NCBI GenBank assembly: GCA_005879535.1
Contig: VBKI01000053.1
Span: 144,957 to 208,956, forward strand
Direction of reading: 5' to 3'
Source: Deltaproteobacteria bacterium
GTDB lineage: Bacteria > Myxococcota > Myxococcia > Myxococcales > 40CM-4-68-19
Length of the DNA stretch: 64,000 nucleotides
Positions 26,488 to 37,686 of this stretch are shown here, in pieces (within the stretch, counting starts at the first letter, position 1; each line of letters starts with the position of its first letter). The notes beneath the pieces are model-generated. The model searched no databases and was not told where the DNA came from. It saw only the letters and a list, made by a program, of their open reading frames with translations. A program made the translations under genes and the position numbers.

Positions 26488-26519
26488 TCTCGCGCATTCG
26501 CGGGCCGACCACTCTGCCG

Positions 26520-28271
26520 TCAGACCTTCACGCCCTTCAACTTCAACTGCAGCCGCTCCGCGCCGTTCCAGGTATCGATCGCCAGCTGAAACGCCGCGTC
26601 GAGCCGTGTACCGACAGCTAGCGCGGTGCCGCCGAGATTGAAGCCGATTGCGTCGAGGCTGGTCGGATCCTCCTCGGCGGCGCATGCGCCGGCCTCGCCG
26701 AGGCGGAGCTTCAAGTGCCCCGGGCCGGCGCCGCGCTTGTCCGGGAGCAGGCGGACCTCGTGCGCCGCCAGCTCGCGGCAGAAGAAGACCGGTTCGGGGT
26801 TTCCCGCGCCGAACGGCGCAAGGCGGCGGAGCTGCGAGGCGAGCTCCAGGTGGATCTCGCGGGGGTGCAGCTCGGCGTCGATGCGAAGCCGCGCAGAGAG
26901 CTGCTCGGCGTCCAGCGCTTCCCTGCCCTGCGCTTCCAGCGCATCGGCGAACGCGCCGATGCGGGCGGTATCCAGAGTGATGCCCGCCGCGTGCTTGTGG
27001 CCGCCGAACTTCGTCAGGTGGTGCGCGCAGCGGGCCAGCGCGTCGTAGAGATGAAAGCCCTCCACGCTGCGCCCGGACCCCTTGGCGACACCGCCCTCCT
27101 CGGCAATGACCAACGCGGGCCGGTGGAACCGTTCCACCAGCCGCGCCGCCACGATTCCGACCACACCGACGTGCCACCCCGACGACGACACCACCAGCGT
27201 CCGCCGCTGCTCCGGCGGTCCGAGCTTTTCCGCATGCGCGACGGCCTCGCCCGCGATCCGCGCCTGGAGCTCCTGCCGCTCGGCGTTGGCGCGGTCTAGC
27301 TGTTCCGCGAGCACGCGCGCCTCGCGCGCGTCCTCGCTGAGCAGCAACCGGACGCCGACGGACGCGTCGTCGAGCCTTCCCGCGGCGTTGATCCGCGGAC
27401 CGAGCTTGAACCCGACGTCGCCGGCGGTCACCTCGCCGGCGAGTTGCGCCACCGACTTGAGGGCCAGCACGCCGACGCGGCCGCCCCGCGCCAGCTCCTT
27501 GAGCCCGAAGTGCACGAGCACGCGGTTCGGTCCGGTGAGCGGCACCACGTCGGCGATGGTGCCGAGCGCCACCAGATCGAGCACCTCCCGCAGGTTCGGT
27601 TCCGGTCGCGCCGCGAACCATCCCGCCTCTCGCAGCCGCTTGCGCAATGCCAGCAGCAAGTGGAAGGCGACGCCGACCGCGGCCAGCTCGCGGCCCGGAA
27701 ACGTGCATCCCGGCTGGTGCGGATTGAGAATGGCGACCGCGCGCGGCAGATCCTGCGACGCGGTGTGGTGATCGATCACCACCACGTCGAGGCCGAGGCG
27801 GGCGGCGGCGTCCACCTCCGCCACCGCGGTGACGCCGCAGTCGGCGCTCACCACCAGGCGCGTACCGCGGGAGGCGATCTTCGCCAGCGCCTGCGCGTTC
27901 AGTCCGTATCCTTCGATCAGCCGCTGCGGGACGTAGAAGTCCACCTTGCCGCCCAGCTTGCGCAGCACCGAAACCAGCAGCGCCGTGCTGGTCACGCCGT
28001 CGACGTCGTAGTCGCCGTAGACGCAGATGGGCTCGCCCTGCAGCAGCGCGCGCTGCACGCGCGACACTGCCGCCTCGATCCCCTTCAGCTCGAACGGATT
28101 GGGCAGATGCTCGAGCCGCGGCTCGAGGAAACGCTCCGCTTCCGCCTGCTCGCGATACCCACGCGCCCAGAGGACGCGGCCCAGCGCCGCGGGCACGCCG
28201 AGCGCCGACGCGAGCCGGGAACCTTCCTGGACTGCGTCGCGGCCGGTTCCGTGCCCGAACTGCCAGCGCAT
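26520..28271 (-). CDS. recJ: single-stranded-DNA-specific exonuclease RecJ
   Basis: This is the 5'-3' single-strand exonuclease of recombination and repair. The 583-residue product has the DHH-family motifs: ICVYGDYDVDGVTSTALL (near 82-99), VVSADCGVTAV (near 140) and VVVIDHHTA (near 163). The DHHA1 RNA/DNA-binding part follows (GGHKHAAGITL, near 420), then the C-terminal OB fold. All metal-binding aspartates and histidines I can check are present. It is the last gene of the queA-tgt-yajC-secDF-recJ run. A copy of the hairpin repeat separates it from secF. Confidence 0.95.
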   Translation of the reverse strand: MRWQFGHGTGRDAVQEGSRLASALGVPAALGRVLWARGYREQAEAERFLEPRLEHLPNPFELKGIEAAVSRVQRALLQGEPICVYGDYDVDGVTSTALLVSVLRKLGGKVDFYVPQRLIEGYGLNAQALAKIASRGTRLVVSADCGVTAVAEVDAAARLGLDVVVIDHHTASQDLPRAVAILNPHQPGCTFPGRELAAVGVAFHLLLALRKRLREAGWFAARPEPNLREVLDLVALGTIADVVPLTGPNRVLVHFGLKELARGGRVGVLALKSVAQLAGEVTAGDVGFKLGPRINAAGRLDDASVGVRLLLSEDAREARVLAEQLDRANAERQELQARIAGEAVAHAEKLGPPEQRRTLVVSSSGWHVGVVGIVAARLVERFHRPALVIAEEGGVAKGSGRSVEGFHLYDALARCAHHLTKFGGHKHAAGITLDTARIGAFADALEAQGREALDAEQLSARLRIDAELHPREIHLELASQLRRLAPFGAGNPEPVFFCRELAAHEVRLLPDKRGAGPGHLKLRLGEAGACAAEEDPTSLDAIGFNLGGTALAVGTRLDAAFQLAIDTWNGAERLQLKLKGVKV

Positions 28272-28314
28272 CCACGCGTGTTAGCACGCGGGTCCGACAA
28301 GAACGAATCTCTAA

Positions 28315-28370
28315 CCTGTACAGTCTCGGAAGTAGCCGCAGAGCCGCACCTTTCTGTGCGGCAGCGGCTA
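28315..28370 (-). repeat. dispersed two-part hairpin repeat, copy 3
   Basis: Outer arms TAGCCGC (28333-28339) and GCGGCTA (28364-28370); inner arms GCCGCACC (28343-28350) and TGTGCGGC (28355-28362) with loop TTTC. One base change (T at 28355) opens the closing pair. The leader TGTACAGTCTCGGAAG precedes it at 28317-28332. On the minus strand it begins one base after the secF TGA and ends about 44 bp before the recJ start. Confidence 0.87.
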
Positions 28371-28371
28371 A

Positions 28372-29583
28372 TCAGCGCGCCGCCGCGGTGCGAGGCTGCT
28401 CCGGTTTCTTCGGCTTGGGCCGCGCTTCCTCGATGGCCTTGCGCTGGTCGGCGTGCTCCTCCAGCCAGATGGTCATCGGGCTCGCGATGTACCAGGTGGA
28501 GTACGTGCCCGAGATGATGCCGACCAGCATGGCGGCAGCGAAGTCCCAGATGGTGCCGACGCCGTAGAGCAGAAGCCCGAGCAGCGAGAGCGCCGTCGCT
28601 CCCGAGGTGAGGATGGTGCGGCCGAGCATCTGGTTGATCGAGAGATTGACGATGTCGCGCAGCGGCCGGCCCTTGTGCGTGCGCGCGTTCTCGCGAATCC
28701 GGTCGTAGATGACGATGGTGTCGTTCACCGAGTACCCGACCACCGTCAGGATCACGGTCACCGACGTCAGGTTGAACTCGTGCCGGCTGACGAGGAAGAA
28801 TCCCAGCGTGATGATGGCGTCGTGCACCAGGGCGATCACCACGCCCGGAGAAAAGCGAAAGTCGAACCGGAACCCGACGTAGATCAGGATCATCCCGATC
28901 GCGTAGACGACCGCGAGGATGCCGTCGACCCGCAGCTGCTTTCCCACCTGGGGACCGACGTAGTCGGTCCGGACGACGTCGACCTGGTCCTGGCCGTACT
29001 TCTCCCGCAACGCGGCGCCGATCTTGTCCGCCGTCCCCTGGGTGATGACGGTGTACTCCTGCTCCGCCCCTTCGCGCGCCACCAGCTGCCGGATCTCCTT
29101 CACCGGCGTGCCCTGCTTCTCTACCGCTGAGCGCAGCGTGTTCTCGTCCACGGCCTGCTTGAAGAAGAAGTCCAGCTTGTCGCCGACCTCCGGGTCGAAC
29201 CGAAAGCTCTGCAACCCCGGAAGCGCCTGCGAGACGGACGCCTTGATCTGCTGCGCCTTGTCGGGCGTGAGCAGCGCGATGCGCTCCACCCGGACGAGGA
29301 ACTGGTTCTCCGCCTCGTTGCCGTAGCGCTGGACGGTGGGCTCGCCGAATCCCTGGTGACCGACGAGGTCGCGGATCTCGCCGGGCTCGACCGGCTTCTT
29401 GAAGTGGACCTGCAGCTCGGTGCCGCCCGCGAAGTCGACTCCGTAGTTCAGGCCCGGCCAGACGATGACCCCCACGAGGACGAGCGCGTTGACGATCAAG
29501 GACACGACCACCGCGATGCGGCGGTACTTGACGAAGTCGTGCGTGGTGCCGGGCTTGATCAGATCGAAATACTTCATTTCCAT
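28372..29583 (-). CDS. secF: protein translocase subunit SecF
   Basis: SecF works with SecD in the inner membrane, using the proton gradient to pull translocated proteins into the periplasm. The 403-residue product has an N-terminal helix (RRIAVVVSLIVNALVLVGVI) and the periplasmic P1 part with GVDFAGGTELQVHF. The C-terminal helical bundle has the RND signatures VVGYSVNDTIVIYDRIREN and LGRTILTSGATALSLL. It begins at the first of two close ATGs, with AGGAG seven bases upstream. It follows secD by 10 bp. Confidence 0.96.
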   Translation of the reverse strand: MEMKYFDLIKPGTTHDFVKYRRIAVVVSLIVNALVLVGVIVWPGLNYGVDFAGGTELQVHFKKPVEPGEIRDLVGHQGFGEPTVQRYGNEAENQFLVRVERIALLTPDKAQQIKASVSQALPGLQSFRFDPEVGDKLDFFFKQAVDENTLRSAVEKQGTPVKEIRQLVAREGAEQEYTVITQGTADKIGAALREKYGQDQVDVVRTDYVGPQVGKQLRVDGILAVVYAIGMILIYVGFRFDFRFSPGVVIALVHDAIITLGFFLVSRHEFNLTSVTVILTVVGYSVNDTIVIYDRIRENARTHKGRPLRDIVNLSINQMLGRTILTSGATALSLLGLLLYGVGTIWDFAAAMLVGIISGTYSTWYIASPMTIWLEEHADQRKAIEEARPKPKKPEQPRTAAAR

Positions 29584-29593
29584 GACGCGGCTC

Positions 29594-31357
29594 CTAGAAG
29601 GTCACGGCCTTGTGGAGGCGGCCATGCGAGACGAACCACTCCACGATCGCCCGGGTGACGACGATGGAGGTGAACATCGAGGCGAGCAGTCCGATGATCA
29701 GCGTGGTGGCAAATCCGCGCACCGGCCCCGAGCCGTATGCGCGGATCACGAACCCGGCCACCAGCGCGGTGACGTGCCCGTCGAAGATGGTCCAGAACAC
29801 CTTGTCGTAGCCGGTCTTCACCGCCGCCGCGATGTTCCTGCCCGTCTTCAGCTCCTCGCGGATGCGCTCGTTGATGAGCACGTTCGCGTCCACCGCCATC
29901 CCGAGGGTGAGCACGAAGCCCGCGATGCCGGGAAGCGTCAGGGTGGAGTTGATCGCGGCCATGATCGCCAGCACCACGAGGCCGTTGAGCACCAGCGCGA
30001 CGTCGGCGACCAGGCCGGAGAACCGGTAGTACACCGCCATGAACGCGAGCACCGCCAGCAGGCCGATCAACGCGGCCATCGATCCCCGGCGGATCAGCTC
30101 CGGCCCCAGCGAAGCGCCCACGCTGCGCTCCTCGAGGATGCGCACCGGCGCGGGCAGCGCACCCGACTGGAGGAGCAGGACGAGCTGCCTCGCTTCCTCA
30201 ACGACCTCGTTGACCGGCTTCAGGCCGCCGAGATGGATGGAGCAGATGCCGCCGGGAATCTCCGTCTGGATGATCGGCGCCGAGTCGACGGTGTCCTCGA
30301 GGACGATCGCCATCCGCCGCTTGACGTTTTCCTTCGTCAGCTTCCCGAACAGATCAGCGCCGGTGCGGTTGAACCGCACTTCGACGTAGGGCCGGTTCCC
30401 CTCACCCGGTGAATTGTCGAAGCGAACCGCCGCGTCCGTGATGTACTCGCCGGTCATGCCCTGCTTCTGATCGAGGAGCCAGGAGCGGTACGTCGCATCG
30501 GCGCGGGCGCGGCCCTCGACCTTGCCGATGGCAAAGACGTGCCCGGAGGGCGCCTTGTCCTTCAGGTACTGCACGAGCGCCGCCCGATCCTTCGACTCCA
30601 GATACGGCGACGACACGAGCGCATCGCCCGCGCCGTTGTACCGGTCCCAGTTGAGGGTGACTCCCGGCGGCAGGTCCTTGAGCTTGGTGACGGTTTGATC
30701 GGTGTCGTCGACGATCTTGAACTCCAGCTGCGCAGTCTTCCCGATCAGATCCTTCGCCTTCTCCGGATTGGAATACCCGGGAAGCTGGACCAGGATCGAC
30801 GCGTCTCCCCGCTTCGCGATGGTCGGCTCGGAGACGCCCCACTTGTCTACGCGGTTGCGGATGGTCTTCACCGCTTGGTCCACGGCGCTTTCCTTGAGCG
30901 TCTTGACCGCGTCGTCCTTCATGGCGAGCTCGATGGTCTTGCCCGAGGTCCGGCGGACGTACATGTCGTTGAAGTAGCCGATGACCTCTTTCCCCTTGTC
31001 GAGGTCCGGAACCGTCACGCTGACGATGCCGGTATCGGGATCGCCCCGGACGTCCGCGCCCTTGACGCCCTTGCGGTCCATCTCCGCAGCGATCTCCTCC
31101 GCGCGCCGCACCGCCTTCTCCCGCACGGCGCGGTCGACTTCGACGCCCATCACCAGGTGGATTCCGCCCTGCAGGTCGAGGCCGAGGTTGAGGTGCTTCG
31201 CCGGGGCCCACTTCGGCCGCGCCTTCTCGAAGACGCTGGCTTCGTTGCGCTCGCCCGCAGGCAGCCGGAAGTAGGTGAAGCTGGGCACCAGGGCCCAGAC
31301 CGAAAAGACGGTGACGGCCAGAATCAGTCCGGCCTTCCAGTACCACGCGCGATCCAT
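29594..31357 (-). CDS. secD: protein translocase subunit SecD
   Basis: This is the larger partner of SecF in the Sec accessory complex. The 587-residue product has one N-terminal helix, then LNLGLDLQGGIHLVMGVEVD (near 55-74), the periplasmic domains, and the C-terminal RND-type bundle with PGIAGFVLTLGMAVDANVLI (near 480) and GFATTLIIGLLASMFTSI. Length is normal. The ATG has GGGAGAG upstream and follows yajC by 9 bp. Confidence 0.97.
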   Translation of the reverse strand: MDRAWYWKAGLILAVTVFSVWALVPSFTYFRLPAGERNEASVFEKARPKWAPAKHLNLGLDLQGGIHLVMGVEVDRAVREKAVRRAEEIAAEMDRKGVKGADVRGDPDTGIVSVTVPDLDKGKEVIGYFNDMYVRRTSGKTIELAMKDDAVKTLKESAVDQAVKTIRNRVDKWGVSEPTIAKRGDASILVQLPGYSNPEKAKDLIGKTAQLEFKIVDDTDQTVTKLKDLPPGVTLNWDRYNGAGDALVSSPYLESKDRAALVQYLKDKAPSGHVFAIGKVEGRARADATYRSWLLDQKQGMTGEYITDAAVRFDNSPGEGNRPYVEVRFNRTGADLFGKLTKENVKRRMAIVLEDTVDSAPIIQTEIPGGICSIHLGGLKPVNEVVEEARQLVLLLQSGALPAPVRILEERSVGASLGPELIRRGSMAALIGLLAVLAFMAVYYRFSGLVADVALVLNGLVVLAIMAAINSTLTLPGIAGFVLTLGMAVDANVLINERIREELKTGRNIAAAVKTGYDKVFWTIFDGHVTALVAGFVIRAYGSGPVRGFATTLIIGLLASMFTSIVVTRAIVEWFVSHGRLHKAVTF

Positions 31358-31366
31358 CCGCTCTCC

Positions 31367-31711
31367 CTATTTCTTGGCGGGCTCTTCGGCCGGCTTGGAT
31401 TCCTCGACCGTCTTGTACGGCCCCTGGATCTGCGCCTTGAGCACGCGCAGCTTCACGTTGTTCGCCACCTCGACGAACACCAGGTCGCCGGCGACGCGGT
31501 CCACCCTGCCGACCACGCCCCCGGAGGTGATCACCTCGTCCCCCTTCCCCAGCTTCTCGAGGAAGGTCTTGTGGACATTCTGCTGGCGAGCCTGCGGGCG
31601 CATGACGATGAAGTAGAAGATCACGAAGAACAGTGCAGCGGGCACCAACAATCCGAACGCGCCGAAGGGCGACTGCTGCTGATCGGCGGCCTGGGCGAGC
31701 AAGGCAAACAC
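31367..31711 (-). CDS. yajC: preprotein translocase subunit YajC
   Basis: This small inner-membrane accessory of SecDF is 114 residues. It has one hydrophobic helix (PAALFFVIFYFIVMRPQARQ, near 28-47) followed by the YajC beta domain with LGKGDEVITSGGVVGRV. The C-terminus is Lys/Glu/Pro-rich. Start is GTG at 31711 with AGGAG upstream. It is the first gene of a yajC-secD-secF run with 9- and 10-bp gaps. Confidence 0.95.
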   Translation of the reverse strand: MFALLAQAADQQQSPFGAFGLLVPAALFFVIFYFIVMRPQARQQNVHKTFLEKLGKGDEVITSGGVVGRVDRVAGDLVFVEVANNVKLRVLKAQIQGPYKTVEESKPAEEPAKK

Positions 31712-31799
31712 GGCGGCAATTCTCCTGTTTTGCGCCCGAAATCGGGGCCGGACCTTCTAGCACCCACGCCCCGGATGGGCAAACGGGCAGCGGCGCCGA

Positions 31800-32222
31800 T
31801 CAGCTCGCGGCGCGCCCGGTCCCCGCGCGGCGGGTCTCTTCGTCCAGCCGGTGCATTCCTTCCAGGAGAAGCTCGGTGGCGGACTCGCCTTCGCCTTCGG
31901 GCAGGACGCCCTCCGGTGTCCTGATGAAGGTGAACTGGCCGTGATGCAAACGGACGAGCCCGAACCCGACCTCCCGAATGTCCCGCTCGTCGGTCGCCGA
32001 CGATGCCGCCCAGGTGACCTGGCCTTTGACGACACCGAGCGCCCGCTCGCTCGCATCGCGCCCCCGCACCAGCAGCAAGCCCGTCTGCCGGCCGTGGGCA
32101 AGTACACTCAGTAGATCGGACAGTGGCAATCCCGAGAGCTCACCCCACAGGACGGGGGTGAACCCGGTACCGCCTGCCACCAGCTCATGCACGGCGGCGA
32201 GATGGAAGCTGCGGTGATCCAC
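31800..32222 (-). CDS. DUF4388 (PatA-like) protein
   Basis: The 140-residue product contains GELSGLPLSDLLSVLAHGRQTGLLLVRG (residues about 27-54 in two overlapping pieces), typical of DUF4388/PatA N-terminal regions found in many Myxococcota regulators. No receiver or output domain is fused, so it may be an adaptor. The GTG at 32222 lies directly after CAGGAG, which is too close; the GTG 11 codons downstream could be the true start. It sits between tgt and yajC, interrupting an otherwise classical gene order. Function is unknown. Confidence 0.75.
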   Translation of the reverse strand: MDHRSFHLAAVHELVAGGTGFTPVLWGELSGLPLSDLLSVLAHGRQTGLLLVRGRDASERALGVVKGQVTWAASSATDERDIREVGFGLVRLHHGQFTFIRTPEGVLPEGEGESATELLLEGMHRLDEETRRAGTGRAAS

Positions 32223-32250
32223 CTCCTGCTCAACCTCCTACCTTGGTGTC

Positions 32251-34364
<2,114 letters not shown>

Positions 34365-34381
34365 GAGGGCGCTTCTATAAC

Positions 34382-35581
34382 CTACGCGTTGTCGACCTGA
34401 TCGGCGATCTCGTAGACGCCCATTTGCGGCAGGCACATGCCTGCTTCGGCGGCGCTCGCCAGCACCCCGTCCTCGACCCATTCCTGCAGCCACTGCCCGG
34501 CGAGCGTGGGATCGTGCTGCGGAAGCGCGGCGCCGCGATCCGTGGCCCATCGCAGGTTGCGCGCCTCGTGCTCCCCGACCGGCGGCGCGGCGATGAACGG
34601 CAGACCCAGAGCGGCGAAGAACGTCAGCTCGGAGGGCTTGCTCCACAGCGCATCGGCGCGCGCGATCAGCGCGTTGAACCGGCGGATGTACGAGAACACT
34701 TCCGGATCGTACAGCAGCTCCGTCCCTCCGTGCCCGGCAAGCCCGCGCCCGGCCAGCTCCGCGCTCAGCGCCGAAGCCACCTCCTTGCGCACGCCGGCCA
34801 CCAGCGCCAGCCGCAGGGTCCCGTCGCGGATCTGCTTCTCCATTCCCGAGATCAGCGTCTTTGCAAGTGGCACCTGCGCGCCCGCGCCGCCGACGGCGAA
34901 GACGATGAGCGGCGCCTCTCCTTTCCTTGCGATGCGCTCCATCCGCGCGCGGAAGTTCCTCTTCAGCGCGGCCCGGTCGCGGCCGACCAGCTCGGGAGGC
35001 AGCGGATATCCGGTCACCCGGATGCGCGACCGCGGAACGCCGTACGATTCCATCCGGCGCCGCGCCGAGTCCGCCGGCGCGAAATACAGGATGCTGGTGC
35101 GCTTCGAGTCCGGAGGCGCCCAGACCCGATTCACGTCGCTGTCCGTGATCACGCAGTGCAGCCGCTCGGCGCCGTGCATCTCCGCCAGAATGGCCGCGGC
35201 GTAGAAGGTGGCGATCAGCGGCGCGCCCGACTCGCGCAGGTACCGGGCCAGCGCGCGCCCGACGCCGGCGCGGGCCGCGCTGCGCATCCAGCGGGTGCCC
35301 TGCGTCGGCCCGGACAGATCGCGCTTGGGTGCAGGGGACGGAATGGCCGTGATGGTGTTCAGCAGCGCACGCATCGGAGCGCCCGCCGTCGGGGCTTGCG
35401 ACATCCGGGTGAGGGGCTCGTACAGCTTTCTGATACCGGCCCAGAACGCCCGGTCGCGCTTGCTGCCCACCGGCGGAGCGTCCATCTGGACGACTTCCGT
35501 CGCCAGATGGTCGGCGAGAGCGGCGGCGGGCCGCAGGTGGCCGTATCCCATGTCGATGGCGGCGACCACGGGCTTGATCAT
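34382..35581 (-). CDS. glycosyltransferase, MGDG synthase/MurG-like GT-B fold
   Basis: The 399-residue product begins IKPVVAAIDMGYGHLRPAAA, the glycine-rich donor/acceptor loop of GT28-type enzymes (MurG, diacylglycerol glycosyltransferases). A conserved IVFAVGGAGAQVPLAKTLI (near 235) resembles the diphosphate-binding loop. The C-terminal region (DALWSKPSELTFFAALGLPF) is the usual donor-side signature. It probably glycosylates a lipid at the inner membrane. I take the ATG at 35581 because it places the GYGH loop at the normal distance. It is divergent from a GT4 gene with only 50 bp between starts. Confidence 0.8.
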   Translation of the reverse strand: MIKPVVAAIDMGYGHLRPAAALADHLATEVVQMDAPPVGSKRDRAFWAGIRKLYEPLTRMSQAPTAGAPMRALLNTITAIPSPAPKRDLSGPTQGTRWMRSAARAGVGRALARYLRESGAPLIATFYAAAILAEMHGAERLHCVITDSDVNRVWAPPDSKRTSILYFAPADSARRRMESYGVPRSRIRVTGYPLPPELVGRDRAALKRNFRARMERIARKGEAPLIVFAVGGAGAQVPLAKTLISGMEKQIRDGTLRLALVAGVRKEVASALSAELAGRGLAGHGGTELLYDPEVFSYIRRFNALIARADALWSKPSELTFFAALGLPFIAAPPVGEHEARNLRWATDRGAALPQHDPTLAGQWLQEWVEDGVLASAAEAGMCLPQMGVYEIADQVDNA

Positions 35582-35631
35582 GGAGGGCGGTGTCGTCTGC
35601 GAAACGCAGCGCGCTGTCAAGGGACTCGCGG

Positions 35632-36831
35632 ATGGGAACGGCGATGCACACCCTGCGAGCTACCATGCTCTCGACCGACATTCCGGTGCTGCACCTCGTG
35701 AACCGCTTCTGGATCGGGGGCGCCGAGCGCCAGTTCGTCGAGCGTCTGCGCCGCCACCCGGCCGGGTTCCGCGCCGTCGTCGGTTGCCTGGAGACCTCGG
35801 GCCCGATGCTCGAGCCCGTCCGGGCCATGGGATACGAGCCCGAGGTCTTTTCCCTCAAGGGCACGCTGCTGCAGGCGAACACTGCGGTGCAGGTCGCGCG
35901 CATGGCCGCGCTGATCCGCGCCGAGGGAATCCGGATCGTCCACTCCACCGACTTCAACACCAACCTGCTCGGGTTCGCGGCCGCCCGACTGTCCGGAGCG
36001 AAGTCCGTCATCAGCCGCCTCGACCTCGGCCATCTGCGCGCGGGATTCGGCCGGTGGCATCGGGAGACGGAGAAGCTCACCGCGCGTTTCGCCGACCTGG
36101 TGGTGACCAACGCCGACGCAGTGCGCGAGGTCTGCATCCGGGAAGAAGGCGTGAAGCCCGAGAACTGCGTCGTGGTGCGCAACGGAATCGACCTCGAGAG
36201 CTTCGACGCGCTCGCCGCGCAGGGGTTGAAGGCTCCCTTGCCGGTTCCCGACGACATGCCGACGGTCGCCGTGATCGGCAACCTCTGGCCCGTCAAGGGC
36301 CACCGCACGCTCGTCGAGGCCGTTGCCCGCCTCCCCGAGGAGCTCCACCACGTGCGCTTCCTCTGCGCCGGCGAAGGGCCGGAGCGCGAGCACCTCGCCG
36401 AGCGCATCGCGCGGCTCGGCCTCGCGGAGCGCGTGCTGCTCCTGGGACACCGGCTGGACATCCCCGGGATCCTCGCGCGCGCCGGCGCCGCCTGCCTGTG
36501 CTCGAGCGCGGAGGGCTTGTCCAACGCGCTGATGGAAGCGATGGCGGCGCGACTGCCCATCGTCGCCACCCGCGTGGGTGGAAATCCCGAGCTGGTGCAC
36601 GACGGCGACAACGGCTTTCTCGTACCGTTCGGCGACGCTGACGCGCTCGCGTGTGCGCTGCGGACGCTGCTCTCGTCGCCGGAGCAGGCCCGCGAGATGG
36701 GACTGCGGGGCCGGCGCCGCGTCGAGACCGATCTCTCCATGGACCGGATGGCGCAAGGCCACGGCGCGCTCTACCGCCGCGCCCTGGGTGCCGCGCCGCT
36801 GGTGCGTGAGCCCGAGCTGCGCGCGGCGTAA
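35632..36831 (+). CDS. GT4-family glycosyltransferase
   Basis: The 399-residue product is a GT-B enzyme of family 4. It has the N-terminal loop HLVNRFWIGGAERQFVERL (near 20-38), NAD-like FADLVVTNADAVREVC, and the C-terminal E-x7-E motif in SAEGLSNALMEAMAARLPIV (near 290). It should use a nucleotide sugar for a surface polysaccharide or glycolipid. ATG 35632 has AAGGGA at good spacing; an internal ATG at 35665 is an alternative. The divergent glycosyltransferase gene may act on the same product. Confidence 0.87.
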   Translation: MGTAMHTLRATMLSTDIPVLHLVNRFWIGGAERQFVERLRRHPAGFRAVVGCLETSGPMLEPVRAMGYEPEVFSLKGTLLQANTAVQVARMAALIRAEGIRIVHSTDFNTNLLGFAAARLSGAKSVISRLDLGHLRAGFGRWHRETEKLTARFADLVVTNADAVREVCIREEGVKPENCVVVRNGIDLESFDALAAQGLKAPLPVPDDMPTVAVIGNLWPVKGHRTLVEAVARLPEELHHVRFLCAGEGPEREHLAERIARLGLAERVLLLGHRLDIPGILARAGAACLCSSAEGLSNALMEAMAARLPIVATRVGGNPELVHDGDNGFLVPFGDADALACALRTLLSSPEQAREMGLRGRRRVETDLSMDRMAQGHGALYRRALGAAPLVREPELRAA

Positions 36832-36840
36832 GATGGATCC

Positions 36841-37686
36841 GTGCTCCGGGAAGCGCTGGCGGTGTATGGCAGGCACTTCGGCACGCTGGTCCTGACCTGC
36901 GCGGTCGCGCTGCTGCCGGCGAACCTGCTCGCGGCAGGGGCCGTGGTCTTCGGCCTCGCCTCTCTCGGATCGGGTGGATTCGCCGAGGCGCAGACGCACA
37001 GCGAACAGATCCAGCAGAAGCAGCAGGATCTGCGGGACAAGCCGCCCGCCAGCACCGAAGCGCGGGACGAGCGGACGCGGCAGCTCGGCCGTGAGGCGTT
37101 CGAGGGCGGAGCCGCGGTCGATGCGCGGCACATCTTCGAAAACCTCTTGCCGATTGCGTACGCCACCGCCATCGTCGCCGGCCTGCTGCTGGCGGGGCTC
37201 TTTCTCGCCCACGCCGCGGCGGTGCCGCTGGTGCTCGGATTCGTCGAGCGCAAGACCGCTGGACCGGGGCACGCCTGGGCGGTGGTCGCCTCGCGCCTCG
37301 GCGCACTTTTCGGAACCGGTCTCCTGGGCGCGGCGCTGGTGGCGCTGGGTGCGGTCTTCTTCATCCTGCCCGGCGTCGTGCTCGCAGCGGGGTTCTCGCT
37401 GGCGCCGCCTCTCGTCATCCTCGAGGGTATGTCGGGACGTGCGGCGCTGGAGCGGTCCTGGCGCCTTCTGGGTGGGCGCTGGGCGCACGCATTCCTGTTC
37501 TGGGCGCTGATCGTCGCCTTCTCGGTCCTGGGGTCCGCGGCAGCCGCGCTTCTTCCGGCGGGCCCGTGGCGCCCCGCTGCCTCTACGCTGATCCGCGTCC
37601 TTCTCTATCCGCTCCCGCTGACCGGGCTCGTCCTGCTCTACCGCGATGCAACTCAGTACATGCGGCGGACCTCGGCGTCCGGATAG
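36841..37686 (+). CDS. polytopic membrane protein, function unknown
   Basis: The 281-residue product has about six hydrophobic helices. A polar, Gln/Lys-rich loop (residues about 55-90) separates the first helix from the rest. The later part, with GRAALERSWRLLGGRWAHAF, resembles the glycerophosphodiester-phosphodiesterase membrane-domain family, whose members are mostly uncharacterised. The GTG at 36841 is 9 bp after the preceding stop. The 3' end overlaps the SpoIID gene on the other strand by 34 bp. Confidence 0.78.
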   Translation: MLREALAVYGRHFGTLVLTCAVALLPANLLAAGAVVFGLASLGSGGFAEAQTHSEQIQQKQQDLRDKPPASTEARDERTRQLGREAFEGGAAVDARHIFENLLPIAYATAIVAGLLLAGLFLAHAAAVPLVLGFVERKTAGPGHAWAVVASRLGALFGTGLLGAALVALGAVFFILPGVVLAAGFSLAPPLVILEGMSGRAALERSWRLLGGRWAHAFLFWALIVAFSVLGSAAAALLPAGPWRPAASTLIRVLLYPLPLTGLVLLYRDATQYMRRTSASG

